A stretch of DNA of 58,769 bases from an uncultured Muribaculaceae bacterium (GTDB taxonomy: Bacteria; Bacteroidota; Bacteroidia; Bacteroidales; Muribaculaceae), in NCBI GenBank assembly GCA_910585755.1, contig CAJUFH010000014.1, positions 1 through 58,769 on the forward strand, read 5' to 3'. Each line of letters starts with the position of its first letter. The first letter of the stretch is position 1. Shown here one piece after another: positions 34,524-43,805 of the stretch. Below the pieces are notes generated by a model. It searched no databases. It was not told the DNA's origin and saw only the letters and a list, made by a program, of their open reading frames with translations. Made by a program: the position numbers and the translations under genes.

Positions 34524-35312
34524 ATGACACCGCTTAACGAAAAAATTTACGGCCTGATTGGATACCCGCTCGTCCATTCCTTCTCGAAGAACTACTTCAA
34601 CCAAAAGTTTGAGGCCGAGCACATTAACGCCAAATATATCAATTTCGAGATTCCCGACATCGGCGACCTTATGGAGCTGATTGCGGAAACTCCGAACCTA
34701 AGCGGCCTTAATGTCACAATCCCCTACAAGGAGCAGGTACTCCCCTACCTCAACGACATTGATCCGGCAGCCAAGCGCATCGGGGCGGTAAACGTCATAA
34801 AGTTCGTCGAGGGAAAAAACGCTAACGACTTCAAACTCATCGGTTATAACAGCGACTACATCGGTTTCGGCGATTCAATCCGCCCCCTGCTGAAGCCATG
34901 GATGAAGCGCGCGCTCGTGCTCGGCACCGGGGGAGCCTCGAAGGCTGTCAATGTGGCGCTTGAAGACCTGGGGGTTGTACCACAGCCTGTTTCGCGCACA
35001 AAGCGTCCGGGGGTGCTGACCTACAGCGACCTCACCCCGGAAGTAATGGCGGAACACAAAATAATCGTGAACACGACTCCGTTAGGACTATATCCGAACG
35101 TCGACAGTTGCCCGGACATCCCGTATGACCTGCTCGACGACACTTATCTCTGCTACGACCTGCTCTACAACCCCGACACCACCCTCTTTATGAAGAAGGC
35201 GGCCGAACACGGGGCGGAGGTGAAGAACGGGCTGGAAATGCTTCTGCTGCAAGCCTTCGTGTCGTGGGAGATATGGAACTCCAAGCGGCGCCGATTCCTG
35301 TCGCCCGACTGA
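34524..35312 (+). CDS. aroE: Shikimate dehydrogenase
   Basis: A 262-residue cytoplasmic enzyme reducing 3-dehydroshikimate to shikimate with NADPH in aromatic amino acid synthesis. The N-terminal substrate domain has YGLIGYPLVHSFSKNYFNQKF and LSGLNVTIPYKEQVLPYL, with the catalytic Lys in the latter and Asp in GYNSDYIGF. The Rossmann motif VLGTGGASKAVNVAL and NTTPLGLYP follow. Length is normal. The YeiH-type transporter follows after 75 bp and comEC after that, all co-directional. Confidence 0.95.
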   Translation: MTPLNEKIYGLIGYPLVHSFSKNYFNQKFEAEHINAKYINFEIPDIGDLMELIAETPNLSGLNVTIPYKEQVLPYLNDIDPAAKRIGAVNVIKFVEGKNANDFKLIGYNSDYIGFGDSIRPLLKPWMKRALVLGTGGASKAVNVALEDLGVVPQPVSRTKRPGVLTYSDLTPEVMAEHKIIVNTTPLGLYPNVDSCPDIPYDLLDDTYLCYDLLYNPDTTLFMKKAAEHGAEVKNGLEMLLLQAFVSWEIWNSKRRRFLSPD

Positions 35313-35386
35313 CTTGTATATCGAAATATAACTCAAAACAACGGTTGTGAAACCGCAATACGTAATATATCAATAGCTTAACAACA

Positions 35387-36367
35387 GTGAAAGAAGAGAT
35401 TGCACACTCTTGGAAGGAGCAGTACGGCAAATGGGTCTACATCCTTGCCGCCCTGCTGATTGTTTTCCCCTTTATGGTCGTCGGAGCCAGCGATTTTATC
35501 TCGCCCGCGATCGCCCTGTTCTCGGGGCTGGTTTTCGCCTTCATATTCCCGATGCCCTTCCCCAAATTCAATAAAAAAGCGTCGAAATATCTGTTGCAGG
35601 CATCTGTTGTCGGCCTTGGTTTCGGAATGAACGTCACCGAGGCCCTCAAAAGCGGTGCCGACGGCATGATGTTCACCATAGTTTCCGTAATCGGAGTGAT
35701 GGTTTTCGGCGTTCTTCTCGGCTACTGGATGAACCTCCAGCGCAAAACCTCCTACCTGATCGCGTCCGGCACGGCCATCTGCGGAGGAAGCGCCATCGCG
35801 GCCGTCGGCCCCGTGCTGAAAGCCAATGACCACGAAATGGCCGTCTCCCTCGGCGTAATCTTCATCCTCAACGCCATCGCCCTCTTTATCTTCCCGCCGC
35901 TCGGCAGGATGTTCGACATGTCGCAGGCACAGTTCGGAACCTGGGCCGCCATCGCTATCCACGACACCTCCTCGGTAGTCGGCGCCGGCGACGCATACGG
36001 CCGGGAGGCATGCCAGATCGCGACGCTGATCAAATGTACCCGCGCGCTGTGGATTATCCCCCTCGCGTTCGTGACCATGTTCATCTTCCGCGACAAGAAC
36101 TCCAACAGCATCTCGATACCCTGGTTCATCTTCCTGTTCGTAATCGCCATGGTTATCAATACCTACTGCGGCGTTCCTGAGAGCCTCAGCAAGGCGATTG
36201 TCTACATCTCGAAGAAAGCCCTCGTGGTTACTCTCTTCTTCATCGGAGCCGGACTGTCGCTCTCGATGATAAAGAAAGTAGGTATCAAGCCGCTTCTCCT
36301 CGCCGTCCTTCTCTGGATTATCATCGGCGTTTCCTCCTTCTTCGTGGTTATCCATACCATCGACTAA
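35387..36367 (+). CDS. YeiH/UPF0324-family putative sulfate exporter
   Basis: A 326-residue inner-membrane protein with about ten hydrophobic helices, starting at GTG. Signature segments are LLQASVVGLGFGMNVTEAL, SGTAICGGSAIAAVGPVLKA and IAIHDTSSVVGAGDAYG, all typical of the YeiH (UPF0324, Cons_hypoth698) family. Members are annotated as putative sulfate exporters; the substrate here is not shown by sequence. comEC begins 12 bp after the stop, so the two are likely co-transcribed. Confidence 0.88.
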   Translation: MKEEIAHSWKEQYGKWVYILAALLIVFPFMVVGASDFISPAIALFSGLVFAFIFPMPFPKFNKKASKYLLQASVVGLGFGMNVTEALKSGADGMMFTIVSVIGVMVFGVLLGYWMNLQRKTSYLIASGTAICGGSAIAAVGPVLKANDHEMAVSLGVIFILNAIALFIFPPLGRMFDMSQAQFGTWAAIAIHDTSSVVGAGDAYGREACQIATLIKCTRALWIIPLAFVTMFIFRDKNSNSISIPWFIFLFVIAMVINTYCGVPESLSKAIVYISKKALVVTLFFIGAGLSLSMIKKVGIKPLLLAVLLWIIIGVSSFFVVIHTID

Positions 36368-36379
36368 CATTCTACTGAA

Positions 36380-38371
36380 ATGAACGGCGGACTGCGTTCC
36401 ACCCCGCTCCTATACCCCACCGCAGCTTTCGCGGTGGGTATTGTTTTGTCCGTCGAGTTCCAAAGTCAGACCTGGTGGATTGCCGCGGCATTGGCCGCCG
36501 CGGCTCTTACCGCCCAGCTTTTAGGGAAAGGCTATGCCGGGGTTCTCGCCGTCATGGTGGCATTGGGGTGCGCCTCGATGGGCTTCCGGCTGCCATACAC
36601 GCCTGACTTCGCGCTCCTCACCCCGGCCCGCGAAATCACGGCTACCGTTACCGAGGCCCGCGAAAGCGACAGCGGAAGCCGCCTTATTGTCGAAGTCCGC
36701 GGCAATCCTCCCTTCAAAGCCATCGTCTACATCCGTTCCGGCGAAGCGCTGTTCCATAAAAACGACATAGTGCGCTTCAACGGCGTATGGAGCGCTCCAG
36801 ATGAGCCGGCCGACGTCCCGTATGAGTTCTCAATGGCGCCATATTGCTTCCGGCGCGGCATAACCGCCATATGTCGCGCCGACCGATTCGAGATAATCTC
36901 CCGTGGGACCTATATGCCCTCCTTCGCTGAACAGGCGAGGGCGCGTCTCGCCAAGGGGATAATGGATTCGGGAGTCTCCATAGCTACCGCCGACCTCATG
37001 GAAGGTCTACTGCTCGGCAACTCTGACGCGATCGACAGCCAGACCCGCGAACGGTTTTCCCAAGCGGGCCTGGCGCATATGCTCGCCCTCAGCGGCACCC
37101 ATCTGTCAGTCATAACCGCCCTGCTGGCAATGGTATTCATCCCTCTGCGGCTCGGAGGAAGACGGCGCTGGGCGTGGGGAGCCACGATGGCGGCGATGTG
37201 GTGCTACGTCCTGCTGACCGGCGCGCCAGCCTCCGTAGTCCGCGCCGCCGTGATGGCGAGTTTCGTAATCGCGGGAAAACTTATATCGCTGCCGACTTCG
37301 AGCTTCAACTCCCTCTGCGCGGCCGCCCTCGCGATTCTGCTGTTCAGCCCCGGCGAGCTGTACTCGCCCGGCTTCCAGATGTCGTTTCTCGCAGTCGCGG
37401 GGATATTGATGTTCGCCTTCCGGCTCACAGCGGTAGGCCCCCGCAACCCGGTTCTGAGGATTATATGGACTTGGTGCGCGGTCTGCGTTGCCGCAGTCGC
37501 GGGGACCGCCGGAATCAGCGCGTGGCTGTTCCACCGCTTCCCGGTAGCGTTCCTTCTTTCGAATATTCCGGCGACATTGCTGCTCCCGCTGTTCATGGGT
37601 GGCGGCATACTCCTTCTGTCGCTCTCCCTCGCGGGTATTCACGCCGGATGGCTCGCGGTATGTGTCGACGGCATCGGCTCGGCTCTCAATAATATTGCTG
37701 ACGCTGTAAATTCCTTGTGGTGGCATCAGGTCGACGGCCTCTGGTTCCCCTTCTGGACGCTCCTATTCTATTACGGAGGGCTTCTGCTGCTCTACCTCGC
37801 GCTTGAGCGGCGCAAACCGCTGTACGCCGTTTCCTCCGCCATAACGCTGCTAACATTCGCCGGACTAAGCATCCTCCTCTCTCCCCGGCCTCCCCGACAG
37901 GAGCTGTTCAGAATAACCGACTCGTTCTGCACCGCCTGGGTGGTGTTCGACGACGGAAAGGCGTGGCTCGTAAGCGACGCGCCGCCCCGACATAAGGAAG
38001 CACTGAGGAACCGCGTCGGCTGGCGCCTTAACGAGCCCCTCGCGATCCGAGGCATCGACTCACTGCAGACGGCCCCCGACTCACTCTCAACCCCCTTCCT
38101 GCGTATCTCCCGCAACAAGGTCGCCGTCGGACCGGTCGACATTGTTTTCATCGACCGCCCGCACGATGTCGTACCGCTTGTACGCAAGCCGTGTTACGCC
38201 GTGGTCGGTAGCCATTACCGCCATAACATCAAGGCGGTAGCGGAAACTATCGCCCCGGACACAATAATACTGTCGCCGAGCCTCGACTACGAAATAGAAA
38301 AGAAATTCGCCTTGCAGCTTGACTCCCTGGGAGTTGCTTATTTGAGGGAGGCATACAGATATTGGAAATAG
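36380..38371 (+). CDS. comEC: ComEC/Rec2-family DNA-uptake channel protein
   Basis: A 663-residue polytopic membrane protein. The N-terminal region (about 1-180) has two to three spans and an OB-like soluble domain (DUF4131-like). The competence core begins near 200 with LLLGNSDAIDSQTRERFSQAGLAHMLALSGTHLSVITALLAM, the family hallmark. ComEC carries single-stranded DNA across the inner membrane in transformable bacteria, but the gene is common in Bacteroidetes without proven competence. The C-terminal ~130 residues are soluble but too short for the metallo-hydrolase domain of long ComEC proteins. Its last 34 bp overlap the convergent folK-like gene. Confidence 0.9.
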   Translation: MNGGLRSTPLLYPTAAFAVGIVLSVEFQSQTWWIAAALAAAALTAQLLGKGYAGVLAVMVALGCASMGFRLPYTPDFALLTPAREITATVTEARESDSGSRLIVEVRGNPPFKAIVYIRSGEALFHKNDIVRFNGVWSAPDEPADVPYEFSMAPYCFRRGITAICRADRFEIISRGTYMPSFAEQARARLAKGIMDSGVSIATADLMEGLLLGNSDAIDSQTRERFSQAGLAHMLALSGTHLSVITALLAMVFIPLRLGGRRRWAWGATMAAMWCYVLLTGAPASVVRAAVMASFVIAGKLISLPTSSFNSLCAAALAILLFSPGELYSPGFQMSFLAVAGILMFAFRLTAVGPRNPVLRIIWTWCAVCVAAVAGTAGISAWLFHRFPVAFLLSNIPATLLLPLFMGGGILLLSLSLAGIHAGWLAVCVDGIGSALNNIADAVNSLWWHQVDGLWFPFWTLLFYYGGLLLLYLALERRKPLYAVSSAITLLTFAGLSILLSPRPPRQELFRITDSFCTAWVVFDDGKAWLVSDAPPRHKEALRNRVGWRLNEPLAIRGIDSLQTAPDSLSTPFLRISRNKVAVGPVDIVFIDRPHDVVPLVRKPCYAVVGSHYRHNIKAVAETIAPDTIILSPSLDYEIEKKFALQLDSLGVAYLREAYRYWK

Positions 38372-38718
38372 GGGGATATATAAGTGCCAGGCCGCTTGAT
38401 CTGCCCGTCGAAAAGCACTATGTCCAGGTCGATTTCCACCTCCCCGTCGGCATGTCTCTCCCGATGGGCTCCCTCATAACGCTTCAGTACGCTGTTCAGC
38501 TCCTCATAATCGCCGTCATAATTTCCAAGGCACAGACTGTTGGTGTACCGGCGTTCAGTGCGCCCGCTCGTATCATTCGAGTCAAGCATCGGAGAGAACA
38601 CGCAGTCCGAACCGAAAAGCTCTTGCAGAAAATCCTCCGCTTCGTCTACCCTGCGTTCCCGGTCGGAAGAATTGCTCCCGACGCAAACCACAACCCGGTA
38701 CTCGTAAATCTCATTCAT
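38338..38718 (-). CDS. Short HPPK (FolK)-like protein
   Basis: A 126-residue protein resembling 6-hydroxymethyl-7,8-dihydropterin pyrophosphokinase, which transfers pyrophosphate from ATP in folate synthesis. Visible matches are the start VVVCVGSN and the late EVEIDLDIVLFDG, equivalent to the HPPK motif R-x-L-D-L-D-I/L-L-x-x-G. HPPK enzymes usually have about 150-170 residues, so this one lacks part of the C-terminus or of the central loops. It may be a reduced or divergent enzyme. It is 6 bp downstream of tex and overlaps the end of comEC on the opposite strand by 34 bp. Confidence 0.65.
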   Translation of the reverse strand: MNEIYEYRVVVCVGSNSSDRERRVDEAEDFLQELFGSDCVFSPMLDSNDTSGRTERRYTNSLCLGNYDGDYEELNSVLKRYEGAHRERHADGEVEIDLDIVLFDGQIKRPGTYISPYFQYLYASLK

Positions 38719-38724
38719 TACGGT

Positions 38725-40875
38725 TCAGCATACCCCCGACTGGTCGACTCCGCGGAGCGACAGTCCGATCCTGCGCCGCCCCAGGTCTACCGAAATGACT
38801 TTCACCATAACGTGCTGATGGAGTTTCAGCACCTCCGCGGCGGAGCGCACCCGGCGGTCGGCAAGCTGGCTGACATGAATCAGGCCGCTCTCGTGAAGCC
38901 CTATGTCGACGAACGCGCCGAAATCTGTCAGGTTGTTGACGATACCGGGAATAACCATACCCTCCCTCAGGTCTTCTATCTCGCGTACCGAGTCGTCAAA
39001 CCGGAACTCGGCGGCCTTCTCTCTTGGGTCGCGCCCCGGCTTGCGCAGCTCCGCGATAATATCGTTGAGCGTCGGCATCCCGATTTCGTCGGTAACATAC
39101 CCGGCAAGGTCGATTTTCCCTATTGACTCGTTGTTTGATACAAGCTCCCCTACGGAAAGCCCGGCATCAGCGGCCATACGCTCCACAAGGGAGTAACGCT
39201 CCGGGTGGACGGCGGTATTGTCAAGTATGTTATCGCTTTCGGGAACGCGGATGAAACCGGCGCACTGCTCAAACGCCTTCGCTCCGAGCCGCGGCACTTT
39301 CAGCAGCTCGCCGCGCGAAGAGAAGTTGCCGTTGCTCTCGCGGTAGGCCACGATATTGCCGGCAAGGGCGTCCCCGATACCTGAAACATAGGAAAGCAGC
39401 CGCCGCGAGGCGGTGTTAAGATTAACCCCTACGGAGTTGACACAGCTCTCGACCGTCATGTCGAGCGAGCGTTTGAGTTTGGCCTGGTCCACATCGTGCT
39501 GGTACTGCCCCACCCCGATTGACTTCGGATCGATCTTGACAAGCTCGGCGAGGGGATCCATAAGCCTGCGCCCGATAGAGACAGCCCCGCGGACCGTCAC
39601 GTCATAGTCCGGGAACTCGTCGCGGGCGATTTGCGAGGCCGAATAGACAGAAGCCCCGTTCTCGCTGACGACGTACACCTCTACCTTATGCGGGAAACGC
39701 AGGGAGCGCACGAAACGCTCCGTCTCGCGGCTCGCCGTGCCGTTACCGATTGCGATAGCCTCGATATCGTATCGTTCGACCAGGTTCAGAAGCCGCTTTT
39801 CGGCATCGAGCGTGTAATTGCGGGGAGGGGTAGGATATATCACGTCATGGCACAGGAGCGCGCCCGCCTCGTCGAGACAGACAACCTTGCACCCCGTGCG
39901 GTAGCCGGGATCGATGCCCATCGTGCGTTTCGGGCCGAGTGGCGCGCCGAGCAAAAGCTGGTGAAGCGAGTCGGCGAAAATCTTTATCGCCGCGTCGTCG
40001 GCCTTCTCCTTCGCCTCGGCGGAAATCTCCGTCTCAATCGACGGGACGATAAGGCGCTTGTAAGCGTCGCGGACAGCATCTTCAACTATCGCGGCAGACG
40101 GCTTCAGCCCATCCTTGCGGAGGAAGATGCGCGACAACCGCTCTACCATCGCGTCGTTGTCAATACCGACAGACACCTTCAGCAGCCCTTCGGCCTCCCC
40201 GCGCCGCATGGCGAGATAGCGGTGAGAGGAACAGCGGTTAAGCGGCTCGCTGACCTTGAAATATGTCTGGTAGTTCGCCGCCTCTTCCTCCTTTCCCTTG
40301 ACTACCTTGCAGCCCAGGACGGCGGAACGGCGGAATGTGGCGCGCACTCGTTCGCGGGCAGTCTCGTTCTCGCTGACCCATTCCGCGATGATGTCCGAAG
40401 CCCCGGCAATCGCCGCGCCGGCGTCTGCGACATTCTCTCCGACATACTTCGCTGCTGTCTTTTTCGGATCGGCGCAACGCTGCGACATTATGATTTTCGC
40501 AAGGGGTTCGAGACCGTTTTCCCTGGCAATCTGCGCCCTGGTGCGCCGCTTGGGCTTATAGGGCAGATACAGGTCCTCGAGCGCGGCGAACTCCTTGGCC
40601 GCGTCGATTCGCTGACGCAGCTCGTCGGTCAGCTTTCCCTGCGACTCGATTGTCTGCAAAATGTATTCCTTACGTTTGAAAAGCTCCTGGAGCGCGTCAA
40701 ACCGCTGCTGTATGGCGAAAATTTCTACTTCGTCAAGCCCACCTGTCGCCTCCTTGCGGTAGCGGCTTATGAAAGGGATGGTCGAGCCTTCGGCAAGCAG
40801 CCCGAGAGCGGCGACAACGTGTTTTTCAGGGATATTAAGCTCCCCGGCGATGATTTCGGTAGCGGAAAGGGACAT
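38725..40875 (-). CDS. tex: Tex-family RNA-binding transcription accessory protein
   Basis: A 716-residue cytoplasmic protein of normal Tex length. The N-terminal helical domain (IPFISRYRKEATGGLDEVEIFAIQ) is followed by the YqgF/RNase H-like domain (TMGIDPGYRTGCKVVCLDEAG, about 315-440). Helix-hairpin-helix motifs come next (CVNSVGVNLNTASRRLLSYVSGIGDALAGNIVAYRESNG, about 480-545). A C-terminal S1 RNA-binding domain completes it (GMVIPGIVNNLTDFGAFVDIGLHESGLIHVSQLADRRV, about 638-710). Tex binds nucleic acid and RNA polymerase-linked complexes; its exact role varies by species. It lies third in the acyltransferase-metallophosphoesterase-tex-folK-like operon. Confidence 0.95.
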   Translation of the reverse strand: MSLSATEIIAGELNIPEKHVVAALGLLAEGSTIPFISRYRKEATGGLDEVEIFAIQQRFDALQELFKRKEYILQTIESQGKLTDELRQRIDAAKEFAALEDLYLPYKPKRRTRAQIARENGLEPLAKIIMSQRCADPKKTAAKYVGENVADAGAAIAGASDIIAEWVSENETARERVRATFRRSAVLGCKVVKGKEEEAANYQTYFKVSEPLNRCSSHRYLAMRRGEAEGLLKVSVGIDNDAMVERLSRIFLRKDGLKPSAAIVEDAVRDAYKRLIVPSIETEISAEAKEKADDAAIKIFADSLHQLLLGAPLGPKRTMGIDPGYRTGCKVVCLDEAGALLCHDVIYPTPPRNYTLDAEKRLLNLVERYDIEAIAIGNGTASRETERFVRSLRFPHKVEVYVVSENGASVYSASQIARDEFPDYDVTVRGAVSIGRRLMDPLAELVKIDPKSIGVGQYQHDVDQAKLKRSLDMTVESCVNSVGVNLNTASRRLLSYVSGIGDALAGNIVAYRESNGNFSSRGELLKVPRLGAKAFEQCAGFIRVPESDNILDNTAVHPERYSLVERMAADAGLSVGELVSNNESIGKIDLAGYVTDEIGMPTLNDIIAELRKPGRDPREKAAEFRFDDSVREIEDLREGMVIPGIVNNLTDFGAFVDIGLHESGLIHVSQLADRRVRSAAEVLKLHQHVMVKVISVDLGRRRIGLSLRGVDQSGVC

Positions 40876-40914
40876 AGGATGGTAAGAGAGAGTGTTTATT
40901 AGAGATTGCAGTAA

Positions 40915-42105
40915 TCAGTCGCAGCGAAGAGTCAGCAACGTGATTTCGGGAGTGGCGCCGATACGCATTGGAACCCCGACCTCACCGGCACCGATGTTGA
41001 CGTAGAGCTTGCGTTCCCCGGCCGGGTCGGCATACATGCCTCCCCAGGTCTCGTAGCGCATCGAGGCCGGCGACAGCCCGAACACTTCGACCTGCATCGC
41101 GTGGGTATGCCCGGCGAGCGAGAGGGCTACGTTCAGATTGCCGTTATCCCTTATGGAGTCGACCCAGTGGGCCGGATTGTGGGTCAGCAATATCTTCGCG
41201 ACAGAGTCGTCCAGCGCCGGATAAGCCTTTGAGAGCGAGCCGTAGACCGGGAAGGGCGCGTCGCCGATTTTTTCCACCCCGATAAGGGCTATCGAGTCGT
41301 TGCCGCGGCGCAGCCATTCAGTCTCGTTAAGGAGCAGCCGGATTCCCGCACGGCGGTAAGCGTCGTAGAGCTCCTCCATATTGGCCGCCTTAGCCTCGGA
41401 AGAATCCCATTCGCGGTAGTCGCCGTAATCGTGGTTCCCGAGAATGGCATACACCCCTCCGGGAGCCTCCAGGCGCGACAGGGTCTTTACAAAGGGGTGA
41501 ATCTCATCCGACTGCCGGTTGACAATATCCCCTGTGAATACAATCGCGTCGGGGCGCAGAGCGTTTATCTCGTCGACGAGCTTTGAGACAAAAGCGGTAT
41601 CAGAGCCGAAGGTTCCGACATGCAGGTCGGAGAACTGTGCGACCCGGTATCCGTCGAAAGCATCAGGAAGCCCCCTGACCGGGACCTCAACATCCTTCTT
41701 GTCAATATCGTACCGGGTTACAAGCGCGCCCCACCAGAAGCAGACGAAAACTACTACCGCCAGCACGACCCCGGTCCACGCCATTCCGGGAATACGCCCC
41801 TTGTGCCACAGCCTCGGCAAGCCGCCGATAATGTCAAACACACCCGCGATAAATTTCGGAATATATATCGAGAAATAAGCGAAGAGCAGCCACATCTTGA
41901 CTACCAGCTCGTCGGAACTTCCCGAACGGGCCGGGACAATCATCGCCGCGAGCAGCAGTGCCGCGAACGCGAGCGCCGTCCATTTCTGTATGCGGCTGAG
42001 AACCTTCCTGTTAAACGAACGTCTCTGCAACTGGCGGTAAATATACCAGTCTACCAGCCCGTTGAATACCAACAGGGTCAGAAGCAACATCAACGAAACG
42101 CGCAT
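40915..42105 (-). CDS. Membrane-anchored metallophosphoesterase
   Basis: A 396-residue protein with four predicted N-terminal spans (about 1-135) followed by a calcineurin-like phosphoesterase domain. The metal motifs are in order: QFSDLHVG, VFTGDIVNRQ, ILGNHDYG, LTHNPAHW and SLAGHTHAMQ. Membrane-anchored members of this YaeI-like group can act on phospholipid or nucleotide phosphates; the substrate here is not known. The neighbouring acyltransferase 24 bp upstream hints at a lipid-related role, which is inference. Confidence 0.88.
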   Translation of the reverse strand: MRVSLMLLLTLLVFNGLVDWYIYRQLQRRSFNRKVLSRIQKWTALAFAALLLAAMIVPARSGSSDELVVKMWLLFAYFSIYIPKFIAGVFDIIGGLPRLWHKGRIPGMAWTGVVLAVVVFVCFWWGALVTRYDIDKKDVEVPVRGLPDAFDGYRVAQFSDLHVGTFGSDTAFVSKLVDEINALRPDAIVFTGDIVNRQSDEIHPFVKTLSRLEAPGGVYAILGNHDYGDYREWDSSEAKAANMEELYDAYRRAGIRLLLNETEWLRRGNDSIALIGVEKIGDAPFPVYGSLSKAYPALDDSVAKILLTHNPAHWVDSIRDNGNLNVALSLAGHTHAMQVEVFGLSPASMRYETWGGMYADPAGERKLYVNIGAGEVGVPMRIGATPEITLLTLRCD

Positions 42106-42129
42106 ATCGTTCTTTTAATAGTCTGTTCA

Positions 42130-43299
42130 TTATTCCCCCTCGGCCAAGAGCTTGTTGCGCAGCGGATTCGCATACATTTCCAGTATGGCGTGGCGCATGA
42201 ACTCCCGCTCCTCGGCGGTAACGTCAGGAAGGTCGACGTTCGCGATCTGGCCGTCGAGATACTTGTTGAAATTCTCGACATCGGCCGCGGTATAGCAATC
42301 CTTGAAGCGGTCGGTGCTGTTTACAGTGTCGAACGCTATGTAGTTCAGCGGGAAAATCTGGTATCCGCGGTGGATATAGTTGTCAATGACAGAGCAAACT
42401 CTGCGGACAACCTCTACCTTGTCGGTACACTCCCTTAGGGATTCAAGTTCCGGGTTAATACACGGGCAGATGTTGAAATGCACCCTACCCTTGAATTGCA
42501 GAATACCCGTCTCCATGCTGAAAAGGTCGTCGCGCTGCGACTTCTTAAATTCCGGGTCGCGGCGGCGCGCGAGAAATTCCCGGGCCTTGAGGTAATCGTT
42601 AGGGTCGTATTCGTAGGAAATCGAGGTCGGAGTGATGTTCAGTTCGAGCAGGCGCCCGGCAATAGTGGGAGCGTCCCCTGCGAGAGCCAGCATCTTCAGG
42701 ACACTTTCCTGGGTAACGTCGTTGGAATCCTTAGCGCGCCCTTCGCGCTGCGCGATCCAGACCGATTCCCCCTTTTCCCGGATACAGTAGTGGATATAGC
42801 CCGAGAGCTGCTTGGCGGCCTCCAGCGCCTTGGTAAGGCGTAGGTTACGTTTCACAATGATTCCCTTGTTGAGGCGCACGAGATCCGAAATCCAGTCGTA
42901 AATCAGCAGGTTGTCTCCCAGGGCCACCTCCTGCGCTGGAAGTCCGTGGCGGAGCATAGCAAGCCCTAAGAAGGAAGCGTCGAGCACTATGTCGCGGTGG
43001 TTGGTGATGAACAGGCGGCTCTTCGACAGGTCGAGATTGTCAATCCCCGAGTCGGTGACCCCCGAGGTGGTCGCCTTTTCGAGCATCAGGAGTATGTCGA
43101 GCATTATATAGCGCTGGAAATCATCCTTGTTGGTGATTTTCATCAGCTTGGCCGACAGCTCTTTGAAATCGACATCGGGCATTATGTATCGTATCGCGCG
43201 CTCGAAACCGGGGTCGGCAAGCAAATGAGCCATTCGCTGCTGGAACTGGTCGTCGTCGTGCGGAGCTATTTCTTTATATTCTTCCGGAGTATGTGTCAT
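42130..43299 (-). CDS. 1-acylglycerol-3-phosphate acyltransferase-like protein
   Basis: A 389-residue protein with a PlsC/PlsB-type acyltransferase core. NHRDIVLD supplies the catalytic H-x4-D (around residue 98), and WIAQREGRAKDS the phosphate-binding E-G-R motif. There is no obvious membrane span, and the N- and C-terminal extensions make it longer than ordinary PlsC proteins (about 240 residues). It probably acylates a glycerophospholipid precursor, though other acceptors such as lipid A intermediates cannot be excluded. First gene of the four-gene minus-strand operon, with a -7 box at 43368-43375. Confidence 0.82.
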   Translation of the reverse strand: MTHTPEEYKEIAPHDDDQFQQRMAHLLADPGFERAIRYIMPDVDFKELSAKLMKITNKDDFQRYIMLDILLMLEKATTSGVTDSGIDNLDLSKSRLFITNHRDIVLDASFLGLAMLRHGLPAQEVALGDNLLIYDWISDLVRLNKGIIVKRNLRLTKALEAAKQLSGYIHYCIREKGESVWIAQREGRAKDSNDVTQESVLKMLALAGDAPTIAGRLLELNITPTSISYEYDPNDYLKAREFLARRRDPEFKKSQRDDLFSMETGILQFKGRVHFNICPCINPELESLRECTDKVEVVRRVCSVIDNYIHRGYQIFPLNYIAFDTVNSTDRFKDCYTAADVENFNKYLDGQIANVDLPDVTAEEREFMRHAILEMYANPLRNKLLAEGE

Positions 43300-43367
43300 G
43301 GCATTGGAATGACAAAAGAAGGGTATTTACCTACCGATTCCCGGGGTCCACACCCTCATACGAGCCG

Positions 43368-43375
43368 CAAAATTA
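43368..43375 (-). promoter_or_regulatory. -7 promoter box for the acyltransferase operon
   Basis: TAATTTTG on the minus strand matches TAnnTTTG and gives a leader of about 60 nt before the ATG at 43299. It lies just past the terminator of the upstream small gene. Confidence 0.6.
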
Positions 43376-43401
43376 AACAATAAAACAGAATATTTAAAAA
43401 C

Positions 43402-43423
43402 AAACGGCGCGTATGCGCCGTTT
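43402..43423 (-). terminator. Rho-independent terminator, probably bidirectional
   Basis: AAACGGCGC-GTAT-GCGCCGTTT forms a 9-bp stem with a 4-nt loop. T-rich tracts follow on both strands (TTTTTT on plus; TTTGTTTTT on minus). On the minus strand it lies about 40 bp after the stop of the 80-residue gene and just before the acyltransferase promoter. Confidence 0.85.
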
Positions 43424-43464
43424 TTTAGCTTAATTTAAGGTTACGTCACCCCTCCGGCAACCCT

Positions 43465-43707
43465 TCAGTCTTCCATCTCCGCATACTGGATAACCGTAGG
43501 GCTTTCCACATCAACCCCGTATTCCTTGGCGCGGGCCAGGATCGCGCGGGCCAGCTTTGGCTTCAATTCTTCGGGACAATAACGGAAATAGGCCTCGGCG
43601 GCGCGCACATGCGCCGCGTCGGGCATAGGATACTCCCTCCGTTCCGGCAGTCCGAAAACGCTGGAGGGAAGCTCTTCCTTTTCTCGATACGATATTCTGT
43701 CTGACAT
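43465..43707 (-). CDS. Small conserved protein, DUF6582-like
   Basis: An 80-residue soluble protein. The pattern ELPSSVFGLPERREYPMPDAAHVRAAEAYFRYCPEELKPKLARAILARAKEYGV matches small proteins annotated DUF6582, where the F-x-L-P-x-x-R-x-Y-P-x-P-D-x-x-H-x-R-x-A core is conserved. Some relatives occur within phage or capsid-related proteins, but nothing viral surrounds this copy. Function unknown. It is followed by a strong terminator, so it is likely a single-gene transcript or the end of the nhaD transcript. Confidence 0.7.
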   Translation of the reverse strand: MSDRISYREKEELPSSVFGLPERREYPMPDAAHVRAAEAYFRYCPEELKPKLARAILARAKEYGVDVESPTVIQYAEMED

Positions 43708-43743
43708 AATATGTTGAGTTTAATGTTCTTTTATAGGAACAAA

Positions 43744-43772
43744 CCGCGGCCTCCGAAAGTTGGAGCCCGCGG
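43744..43772 (-). terminator. GC-rich hairpin after nhaD
   Basis: CCGCGGCCTCC and GGAGCCCGCGG form an 11-bp stem with one mismatch around a 7-nt loop, about 34 bp after the nhaD stop. There is no long U-tract. Confidence 0.45.
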
Positions 43773-43805
43773 CATATAATAAAACTAACGTATCTGTCAG
43801 ATATT

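Noticed and set aside
36380..38371. comEC taken as evidence of natural competence
   Set aside because: comEC is widespread in Bacteroidetes not known to be transformable, and no other competence genes lie in this window.
39631..40902. 423-residue open frame antisense to tex
   Set aside because: The minus strand encodes a complete Tex protein with S1, HhH and YqgF domains; the antisense frame has no recognisable features.
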